A stretch of 64,000 nt of DNA from CAZJRB01 sp964547995 (GTDB taxonomy: Bacteria; Planctomycetota; Planctomycetia; Pirellulales; Thermoguttaceae). Under the pieces are notes generated by a model that was given only the letters and a program-made list of their open reading frames with translations, was not told where the DNA came from and searched no databases. The position numbers and the translations under genes were made by a program. The stretch is taken from assembly GCA_964547995.1 (NCBI GenBank), contig CAZJRB010000022.1, forward strand, positions 1 to 64,000, given 5' to 3'. Below, one piece after another: positions 51,659 to 58,430 of this stretch; position 1 is the stretch's first letter, and every line of letters starts with the position of its first letter.

Positions 51659-54004
51659 ATGCACCCATCGCGCCGGCCGTGCGACGAGAACCGGCTTGCC
51701 CGATTCGAATCCCTGGAACCCCGACTTTACTTGACCGGCAATACGGCCGCCCATGACCTGACCGGCCTCAGTGCGGTTCGGGACGAATATGGATTGACCG
51801 GCGCCGGTCAAACGGTCGCGGTGATCGACACGGGCATCGCCTACGACCATGCGGCGCTCGGTGGAGGACTGGGGGCTGCGTACCGCGTGGTCGGCGGATA
51901 CGACTTCACCGACGAGCGCGACGCCGACCCCTACGACGACGGCCCCTTCGGATCGCACGGCACGCACGCGGCCGGCATCATCGGCAGCGACTCCGCGACG
52001 AACGCGGGCGTTGCCCCCAACGTCGATCTGGTCGGGCTGCGAATCTACGACGACTACGGCAACACCTATTTCCACTGGCTGGAAGAGGCCCTGCAATGGG
52101 TCCATCGAAACCGCGTTCTGTTTGAGAACCCGATTACAACCGTCAGCATCTCGATGGGGGTCTACCGGAACAGCGACACGCTGCCCGACTGGGCCATGCT
52201 CGAGGACGAGTTTGCCCAGTTGGAAGCCGACGGCATCTTTATCTCGGTGGCCGCCGGAAACAACTTTGCCTCGTTCGGCACGCCGGGCCTGAGCTACCCG
52301 GCCGTCAGCCCGCACGTGGTTCCGGTCGCCTCCGTTGATAACGACGGTGGGCTGAGCAGCTTCTCGCAGCGAGACGATCGGGTGATCGCCGCGCCGGGCC
52401 GCTCGATCACCAGCACGGTGCCCGACTACGTCGGAGACTACAACGGCATGACCGACGATTTCGCCCAATACTCCGGCACGAGCACGGCGGCGCCCTACGT
52501 GGCCGGGGCCAGCGTCCTGATTCGCGAGGCCTACCAGTTTGCGGGCGTCGCGGAAGTCGATCAGCAGATGATCTACGATCTGATGGTGCAAACGGCCGAC
52601 ACCGTCTACGATTCCGCCACCGGCCAAAGCTACCACCGGCTCAACCTCGACGCGGCGATCGACGCGGTCATGCCGGCCGCCGATCCCCCGCCTGTTGATC
52701 CTCCGCCCGTTGATGTTCCACCCGACGAAGTTCCGCCCGACGATACCCTGCCAGTCGATACATTGCCCGCCGCAATCGACTGGGGTACGGTCCGGCAAGC
52801 GATCTTCAACGGGTACCGGATCGACTCGCCCGGGCAACCGTTCACCGTTACGGCCGCCGTCAATGGATGGCTTACGGTCGAGGCATTTTTCAGCCACGCG
52901 GAAGGCGACGTCGATCTGGAGCTTTTCGATGCCGCGGGCAACCTCGTCGCTTCCAGCTCCTCAAACGGCGACACCGAGCGAGTCGACGTAACTGCTTCCG
53001 CCGGCGAGACCTTCACGCTGCTCGCTTCTACGCACGGCAGTAGCGCGAACGAGGAAGTCGATTTCCTGGCGACCAATCTCGTTTGCCGGACGGGCAACTC
53101 GGCTTACGTGTGGGGAACCGAAGGCAACGACCGGTTCATCTTCACGGCCGGAACCTGCCACGAGGCAACAATCAACGGTGTTACCTATTCATTCGACGCC
53201 TCCGTGGTCCGCTCGGTTACGTTCAACGGGCTGGCGGGGGCCGACTCCGCCACGCTTCACGGAACCGGCGGCAGTGACGTGGCGGTGCTCCAGGCCGGCT
53301 CCGCCGAACTCGGTGGAACGCAATACGACGTCTCGGTAAATCACGTCGAAAGAGTCGATATCGACGGCGGCGGCGGGGCGGACACGGCTACGTTCTACGA
53401 CTCGGCCGGGAACGAGACTTTTACCGGTGCGCCCGGATACGGCAGAATATCCGGCGGCCAGTTCGAAAACACCGCCGAGGGATTCGAGAACATCTTCGCC
53501 CGGGCCATAGCAGGCGGAAACGACGTGGCCCGGTTCTACGACTCGTCGGGCAACGATGCCCTTGTCGCCACGGCCACCTACAGCAGGCTGTCCGGGAACG
53601 GTTTTGCCATTCACGCCCACGGGTTCGATCAGGTCCATGCGTTCGCCGTCGCGGGTGGATACGACAGGGCCGAATTCCACGATTCGCCGGGCAACGACAC
53701 CTATGCGGCCGGCCCGACCGAAGCCGATTTCCACGGCGACGGCTTCTTCAACCGGGCGAAGTTCTTCGAAGAGGTCCACGCGTCGGCTACCGCCGGCGGA
53801 TACGATACGGCCGAAGTCTACGATTCTCCGGGCAACGACCGCCTGGAGGCCGCCGCCGATCGCGCATGGCTGGCCGCCGGCGGCGCCGTCACCTGGCTCT
53901 ACGGCTTCGAGCACGTCCACGCCCTATCCAACCACGGTGGAGACGACACGGCCGAGATCGCCGCTGTGGACTTCATCCTGATACTCGACGGCGCGTGGAA
54001 CTGA
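51659..54004 (+). CDS. Subtilisin-like serine protease with planctomycete sorting motif
   Basis: Encodes 781 aa. The N-terminal RFESLEPRLYLTG is the planctomycete LEPR-type export motif, in place of a normal signal peptide. The S8 protease domain follows with Asp57 (AVIDTGIAYD), His100 (GSHGTHAAGI), oxyanion Asn201 (AAGNN) and Ser275 (YSGTSTAAPYVAG). A proline/Asp linker (PPPVDPPPVDVPPDEVPPDD) joins a PPC-like domain (VDLELFDAAGNLVAS), then at least four tandem units of FYDSPGND type to the end. The ATG at 51659 is used; TTG eight codons up is possible. It probably processes or digests extracellular protein. Confidence 0.92.
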   Translation: MHPSRRPCDENRLARFESLEPRLYLTGNTAAHDLTGLSAVRDEYGLTGAGQTVAVIDTGIAYDHAALGGGLGAAYRVVGGYDFTDERDADPYDDGPFGSHGTHAAGIIGSDSATNAGVAPNVDLVGLRIYDDYGNTYFHWLEEALQWVHRNRVLFENPITTVSISMGVYRNSDTLPDWAMLEDEFAQLEADGIFISVAAGNNFASFGTPGLSYPAVSPHVVPVASVDNDGGLSSFSQRDDRVIAAPGRSITSTVPDYVGDYNGMTDDFAQYSGTSTAAPYVAGASVLIREAYQFAGVAEVDQQMIYDLMVQTADTVYDSATGQSYHRLNLDAAIDAVMPAADPPPVDPPPVDVPPDEVPPDDTLPVDTLPAAIDWGTVRQAIFNGYRIDSPGQPFTVTAAVNGWLTVEAFFSHAEGDVDLELFDAAGNLVASSSSNGDTERVDVTASAGETFTLLASTHGSSANEEVDFLATNLVCRTGNSAYVWGTEGNDRFIFTAGTCHEATINGVTYSFDASVVRSVTFNGLAGADSATLHGTGGSDVAVLQAGSAELGGTQYDVSVNHVERVDIDGGGGADTATFYDSAGNETFTGAPGYGRISGGQFENTAEGFENIFARAIAGGNDVARFYDSSGNDALVATATYSRLSGNGFAIHAHGFDQVHAFAVAGGYDRAEFHDSPGNDTYAAGPTEADFHGDGFFNRAKFFEEVHASATAGGYDTAEVYDSPGNDRLEAAADRAWLAAGGAVTWLYGFEHVHALSNHGGDDTAEIAAVDFILILDGAWN

Positions 54005-54028
54005 ATCACAAACGAACGGCCAATCGCG

Positions 54029-54143
54029 TTATAAAGCCGCGACCGTTGGTCGCGCCCTGCGTCAGGACACGTGTTGCGACACCGCCAAGAAAAAGCAACG
54101 CCGTTTGCAGTCGCCCGGCGCGACCACCGGTCGCGGCTTTATG
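54029..54143. repeat. GCGACC inverted repeat pair
   Basis: ATAAAGCCGCGACCGTTGGT (from 54031) is inverse to GCGCGACCACCGGTCGCGGC, then TTTAT (54117-54142). The arms are about 27 bases long and separated by about 60. It lies between the converging subtilase and sulfatase genes and could end both transcripts. Confidence 0.75.
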
Positions 54144-54169
54144 GCGTCATGCAGACCGTCGCAACAACG

Positions 54170-55465
54170 TTACCGTCCCGGCCACCATGCGTCGATCTTC
54201 GCCCGCATGGTCTTTACGCGCTCGGGTTCGGCGCCGGCGAGGTTCTTCTTTTCGTGGGGGTCGTCGATCACGTTGTATAGCTCGACAACACCGCCAGGCT
54301 CGTTCTTCTTGTTCGGCAGAATCAGTTTCCACGAGCCGTCGATGCACCAGCGGTATCTCAGACTGGTTGCCGGGTCTGTGATGTCGACCGCGTTGTGCTG
54401 GAAGATCTCGCCGAAGATGGCCTTGCGCCGGTCAACCGCCTTTTCGTCCAGCAGGTTGATCCCTTGCATCTCGGGCGTTGGCTTCAAGCCGCAGACGTCG
54501 AGAATCGTCGGGGCGAAGTCGATGCTGATCGCCAGGTGTTCCTTGTCCACCCGCGGCTTGATGTGACCCGGCCAGCGGATCATGATCGGACAACGGATGC
54601 CGCCGTCGTATTGCGATTGCTTCGAGCGCGGGGCGTAGCGGCCGGAGTTCGGCTGCTGAATCCAGCCGTTATCGACCACGAAGAGCACGAGCGTGTTGTC
54701 CGAGAGCCTCTTGCGGTCGAGATAATCGAGCAGCTCGCCGGTCGTCTGGTCGAACCAGTCGCACATGGCCCAGTAGCGGGCCACGTGGATCGAGTCGGTC
54801 TTGTCGCGGTATTTGTCGAGGATTTTTGGGGGCGGGTTGTGGGGCAAGTGCGGCATGAACGGGGCATGCCAAAGAAAGAACGGCTTCTTCGAGTCGACCG
54901 CGCCGTCGATGAAATCGCAGATCGGCTGCATTCCCTCGCGGCCGATTTTCAACCCTGCGTCGCCGTGCCGCCCGCCGCGCTTCGGGTCGCCGTGGGTCAT
55001 GCCCGAGGTAAAACCGCCGCGGCTGTGATGACCCTCCCACCACTTGCCGGTCTGCATGCTGACGTATCCCTTTTTGGCCAGCAATCGCGGCAAGGTCGGC
55101 ACCCGGTCAATGTTGTCGATCATCTGCTGCCGCTGCCGGAGGAACTCTTCCCTCGGCACCCGCGGCGGGTCGTTGCTGGTGATCTTGTGCTGGTGCGGAT
55201 AGAGCCCGGTCGCCATCGACGCCAGCGACGGCCGGCACAGGCTCGAAGGCACGTAGCCGCGCGTAAAGACCAGGCTCTGGGAGGCCAGCTTATCGAGGTT
55301 CGGCGTTTTGACCACCGGATGGCCCATGAAGCCGAAATCCCCCCACGCCTGATCGTCGCTGATAATCATAACGACGTTCGGCGTTTCGGCGGCAATCGCA
55401 GCCGTTGAAATCGACCCAAAGCCAAGTAACAGAACCAGTACGGGAACAAACCATTTGCCGTTCAT
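54170..55465 (-). CDS. Exported sulfatase, variant CxPSL active site
   Basis: Encodes 431 aa with a signal peptide (MNGKWFVPVLVLLLGFGSIS). The alkaline phosphatase-like fold has NVVMIISDDQAWGDFGF with Asp37 and Asp38 for Ca2+, LCRPSLASMATGLYPHQ with Cys77 as formylglycine precursor, TGKWWEGHHSRGG and LVLFVVDNGW. In classical sulfatases the motif is CxPSR; here Leu81 replaces Arg. A GAGGAG lies five bases before the ATG at 55465. It probably removes sulfate from algal or host polysaccharides. A separate anaerobic-type sulfatase-maturase gene is not nearby. Confidence 0.9.
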   Translation of the reverse strand: MNGKWFVPVLVLLLGFGSISTAAIAAETPNVVMIISDDQAWGDFGFMGHPVVKTPNLDKLASQSLVFTRGYVPSSLCRPSLASMATGLYPHQHKITSNDPPRVPREEFLRQRQQMIDNIDRVPTLPRLLAKKGYVSMQTGKWWEGHHSRGGFTSGMTHGDPKRGGRHGDAGLKIGREGMQPICDFIDGAVDSKKPFFLWHAPFMPHLPHNPPPKILDKYRDKTDSIHVARYWAMCDWFDQTTGELLDYLDRKRLSDNTLVLFVVDNGWIQQPNSGRYAPRSKQSQYDGGIRCPIMIRWPGHIKPRVDKEHLAISIDFAPTILDVCGLKPTPEMQGINLLDEKAVDRRKAIFGEIFQHNAVDITDPATSLRYRWCIDGSWKLILPNKKNEPGGVVELYNVIDDPHEKKNLAGAEPERVKTMRAKIDAWWPGR

Positions 55466-55503
55466 AGGATCTCCTCGTTTTCCCTTGTGGAATGATTGCC
55501 CTC

Positions 55504-55629
55504 CAGGCTTTGTCGGAAAAGTCATTTGGAGTCATTGTACGACGGCCTTCCAAGGCCGTCGAGCGCGGGTTTCCATGGGTTCTGGACGGCCTTGGAAGAC
55601 CGTCCTACGGGTTTTCCGACAAAGCCTAG
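55504..55629. mobile_element. MITE-like element, type B copy with GGCCTTCC core
   Basis: AGGCTTTGTCGGAAAA (55505-55520) and TTTTCCGACAAAGCCT (55612-55627) are exact inverted repeats. Between them is a GTACGACGGCCTTCCAAGGC/GACGGCCTTGGAAGACCGTC palindrome, whereas the copy at 28018 has a GTCGCCAGAC core. It stands 38 bases upstream of the sulfatase start. Confidence 0.8.
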
Positions 55630-55658
55630 TACCGTACGACCATTGAAACTGTGGGTGC

Positions 55659-55775
55659 CATGCCCACGCTTGCCGTGGGCATGTTTTGCAACGCCCGCAA
55701 ACATGCCCACGCTTGCCGTGGGCATGTTTTGCAACGCCCGCAAACATGCCCACGGCAAGCGTGGGCATGGCACCC
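55659..55775. repeat. Tandem 43-bp units with an inverted third copy
   Basis: Two identical 43-base units (55659-55701, 55702-55744) each consist of CATGCCCACGCTTGCCGTGG, then GCATGTTTTGCAACGCCCGC and AAA; an inverted copy of the palindrome part (CATGCCCACGGCAAGCGTGG) ends at 55775. The same GCCATGCCCACG core lies at 2650-2734. 55776-55832 has no other signal. Confidence 0.8.
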
Positions 55776-55832
55776 GACAACCCACAATCTCAGTTGTCAC
55801 AAGGTACTAGTATAGCAAGCCCCTTGTGGAAT

Positions 55833-57113
55833 TCAACGCCCGGGGATCTCTTGGCTCGGCTCGATTTCGCCGCGGAGCAGGCGGCCGCCCTGGCCGACGA
55901 GCCGGAGATAGTGGTCGGGCGGAAGGCCCTCGTAGGTGAGAAACGGGCTGTCGCCGACGGGTGGGTCGTTCGTACACTTGAAGATCGCCGTGCCCTCGTC
56001 GATCTCGTCGAACATCGCCTGATAGATCATCGTGGCCCCGGCGGCCTTCGCCTCGACGTACTGCTTCCAAAGGAACCGGCCGCCGAGCCGCGGGATTTGG
56101 TCGAGCGGCGCCCGGCGCCGGGTGTCCCGCATCAAGTTGTGCCAACTGAAGCCGGGAAACACAACCGGCATGTACTCCAGGTTGTTCTCGCGGCACCATG
56201 CCATGTCGGGCGCCCAGGACTCCTTCGCGTGACGGGCGGCGCCGTCGAGCGTTCCAAACCGCCCGATGGTCCACGGCGAGAGGATGTCGGCCTTGCGCAG
56301 GACGGCGTGAAGACGCTTGTCACGGACGCTATCGCGAGTGAACGTCCGCCAGCCGGTCGGGATGCCCAGCAGGACGGTGTTGTCGCCGTAACGCGGGTCG
56401 TCTTTCAGGAACTCGATCAGCCGGGCGCATTCGTCGAGCGTGTAGTCTCGGCCGTCGTTGAACCCGATACCCCAGACGGCGACGACCGGCCGGCCGCGGT
56501 GCCGTTGATACGCCCGGTCCTTGGTCAACTGCATGCGGTCGACAAGCCGTTTCCAGTCGTTGACGACCGTCTGCATCTGTCCCCGCCGCATGCCCGACAG
56601 GTCGTACATGACCATGAACGCCCGGCCATGGCGGTTGGCCCCTTCGCGGCAATGGGCCAGCACCGTGTTGACGAACCGGAGATTCCTGGGATTGCCGCCG
56701 ACCTGCACAGCGAACCGCTGTACGACCGCCGTGTCGATGCCGTACTGCTTCATCCATGAGAAATGACGCACGACCGTCTTCCGCCGAAACGAGCTGAACA
56801 CGTACGCCGCGGAGCCGTCGCGGTGCCGAAACGGGGTGGCGAATTTCTCGTCGTCGTCGAGTTCCGAGACGTCGGGCCACAGGTCGATCGAGCAACAGCC
56901 CGGGTGGAAACGGCCGCCCTTCTCGTAGTGCGTCCACCCTCTGCCCGAGCCGTCCTCTTCGGCGGCGAACCAGCCCTGATAGCCACAGGCGACCTTCCCG
57001 GTCAGCGTCGAACGGTCGACCTCACTGACGCTCGGCTTCTCCGCCGGCAACGCCCGCAACGAAGCGGAGAAGATCAACAAAGCCGCCAGGGTCAAACGAA
57101 GTTGCCGGAGCAT
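55833..57113 (-). CDS. Exported glycoside hydrolase, GH71/GH99-like
   Basis: Encodes 426 aa with a signal peptide (MLRQLRLTLAALLIFSASLR). The mature part begins CGYQGWFAAEEDGSGRGWTH, with SELDDDEKFATPFRHRDGSA, FSSFRRKTVVRHFSWMKQYG and VVAVWGIGFNDGRDYTLDEC, then FPGFSWHNLMRD and MIYQAMFDEIDEGTAIFKC. The FDEIDEGTAI motif is that of GH99-like (endo-alpha-mannanase) and GH71-like proteins, where Glu residues act as acid and base. Activity on alpha-mannan-type sugars is likely but not certain. The start at 57113 is preferred since the upstream frame is repeat DNA. Confidence 0.85.
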   Translation of the reverse strand: MLRQLRLTLAALLIFSASLRALPAEKPSVSEVDRSTLTGKVACGYQGWFAAEEDGSGRGWTHYEKGGRFHPGCCSIDLWPDVSELDDDEKFATPFRHRDGSAAYVFSSFRRKTVVRHFSWMKQYGIDTAVVQRFAVQVGGNPRNLRFVNTVLAHCREGANRHGRAFMVMYDLSGMRRGQMQTVVNDWKRLVDRMQLTKDRAYQRHRGRPVVAVWGIGFNDGRDYTLDECARLIEFLKDDPRYGDNTVLLGIPTGWRTFTRDSVRDKRLHAVLRKADILSPWTIGRFGTLDGAARHAKESWAPDMAWCRENNLEYMPVVFPGFSWHNLMRDTRRRAPLDQIPRLGGRFLWKQYVEAKAAGATMIYQAMFDEIDEGTAIFKCTNDPPVGDSPFLTYEGLPPDHYLRLVGQGGRLLRGEIEPSQEIPGR

Positions 57114-57585
57114 GGGGCGATTCAACAGGGGAAACGGCAGCGTACAAAGCCGCGACCACCGAGGCTGTGATTTTTTGTAGGGAATGCCCTCCGTGGCGTT
57201 CCGGGAAGCAGCAAAGAGCACGTTTCCCACGTCTCGGAACGCCACAGAGGGCGTTCCGGGAAGCAGCAAAGAGCACGTTTCCCACGTCTCGGAACGCCAC
57301 AGAGGGCGTTCCCTACAGACTGTCGATATTGAACCTAAAAAGTCACAGCCTCACGGGTCGCGGAGGGGATCTATAACGGGAGTCCACGCAGTGGCCATTA
57401 TACACGGTCGCACGTGTCAATCTGGCAGGCCGCCGGTGGGAATTTTGTCCCCGTCTGCCAGTTTGACACAAGGGGGAAGAGGCTGTGCGAATCGCCCACG
57501 GATCGACCTGCAAGCGGTGTCGTAAGCCTCTGGGAAATAACAGCTTAAGGCATCCTCCACCGCAACAACGCGGAAACTTCCTGTT
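57114..57585. mobile_element. Type C element nested in a GCGACC palindrome, with 55-bp tandem
   Basis: AAAGCCGCGACCACC (57146-57160) is followed by a type C element, GAGGCTGTGATTTTTT (57161-57176) to AAAAAGTCACAGCCTC (57337-57352), after which ACGGGTCGCGG continues the palindrome. Inside, a 55-base unit (GCGTTCCGGGAAGCAGCAAA and on) is repeated twice without change (57196-57250 and 57251-57305). 57353-57585 contains no other clear element. Confidence 0.7.
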
Positions 57586-57601
57586 TGGCACGCCGCTTGC
57601 T
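57586..57601 (+). promoter_or_regulatory. Sigma-54 (RpoN) type promoter for hsp20
   Basis: TGGCAC (57586-57591), five bases, then TTGCT (57597-57601). This fits the -24/-12 consensus TGGCAC-N5-TTGCW exactly. It points toward hsp20, 211 bases before its ATG. A bacterial enhancer-binding protein would be needed; its site is not identified. Confidence 0.7.
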
Positions 57602-57811
57602 TGTTCAAAAAGTGGGGCAGCACATCCAGACGCTTCTCAACGATTCGACGCCGGTGCGCCCCCCTTGGAAAACCACGCTGCCCGATTTTCGTCTCGGGTC
57701 GGCGATTCACATATTCTTCCGGCTGTTCCCTGCCGCGAACCATCCCGGCGGCGGGGGCGGCCGTTGAGTCAAACGCTGGGATGGAAGGCCTCCAAAACAC
57801 GAGGTGAGAAA

Positions 57812-58297
57812 ATGACCAGATTCTTGACCCCCTGGACCGGCCCCAGGGCCCTGGCGCCCTGGGATATCCGTACCCCGCAGTTGTTCGACCGATTCCGCCA
57901 CGAAATGGACCAGATGTTCGGGCAATTCTTCGCGGCGGAGGACAACGAGCGGCAGTTGATCTTCGCTCCTCGAACCAACGTTGCCGAGACCGAGACCGAA
58001 TACGAGGTTACCGTCGACCTGCCCGGTATGAAGCCGGAGGACCTCGACGTGGAACTCAAAGACGGGCATCTCTGGATCACCGGCGAACGGAAGCACGAAG
58101 AGGAAGAGAAGGGCAAGACCTATCACCGGATCGAGCGGAGCTACGGCCATTTCCGGCGGGTGATCCCGCTGGAGGAATCCGTCAACCCCGAAAAAGTCGA
58201 TGCGGAGTACAAGGACGGAGTCTTGCACATCACCGTGGCCAAGGACGAGGCCGCGCAGCCGCGAAAGATCCCGGTGAAGCCGGAGTCGCACGAGTGA
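57812..58297 (+). CDS. Small heat shock protein Hsp20/IbpA family
   Basis: Encodes 161 aa. A short N-terminal region (WDIRTPQLFDRFRHEMDQMF) precedes an alpha-crystallin domain: YEVTVDLPGMKPEDLDVELK, LWITGERKHEEEEKGKTYHR, RSYGHFRRVIPLEESVNPEK, DGVLHITVAKDEAAQPRKIP. The last part is the conserved A-x-x-x-GVL motif and the I-P tail motif for oligomer contacts. It holds unfolding proteins as an ATP-independent chaperone. GAGGTG precedes the ATG by 6 bases. A sigma-54-type promoter upstream suggests stress-specific control. Confidence 0.95.
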   Translation: MTRFLTPWTGPRALAPWDIRTPQLFDRFRHEMDQMFGQFFAAEDNERQLIFAPRTNVAETETEYEVTVDLPGMKPEDLDVELKDGHLWITGERKHEEEEKGKTYHRIERSYGHFRRVIPLEESVNPEKVDAEYKDGVLHITVAKDEAAQPRKIPVKPESHE

Positions 58298-58356
58298 GCC
58301 TCGGCGCCGCCGACGGTTCGCAGCCGCCGCTGAAAAGCGTCGCATGTAATCCTTTC

Positions 58357-58393
58357 GAGAGCCCCCGTACCGTGTGCGGGGGCTCTCTTGTTT
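58357..58393 (+). terminator. Rho-independent terminator after hsp20
   Basis: Stem GAGAGCCCCCG...CGGGGGCTCTC (58357-58387) with a GTGC-containing loop, followed by TTGTTT. It shares its stem with the terminators at 13446 and 22213. Confidence 0.8.
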
Positions 58394-58430
58394 GACCGAG
58401 CAGGCTTTGGTATGCTTGCGGACAACAGCC

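Noticed and set aside
55659..55775. CRISPR-like tandem units
   Set aside because: The units follow each other without unique spacers and are palindromic; no cas genes are present.
57601..57807. 68-codon frame between the sigma-54-type promoter and hsp20
   Set aside because: No Shine-Dalgarno, Arg/Ser-rich shadow composition; more likely an untranslated leader.
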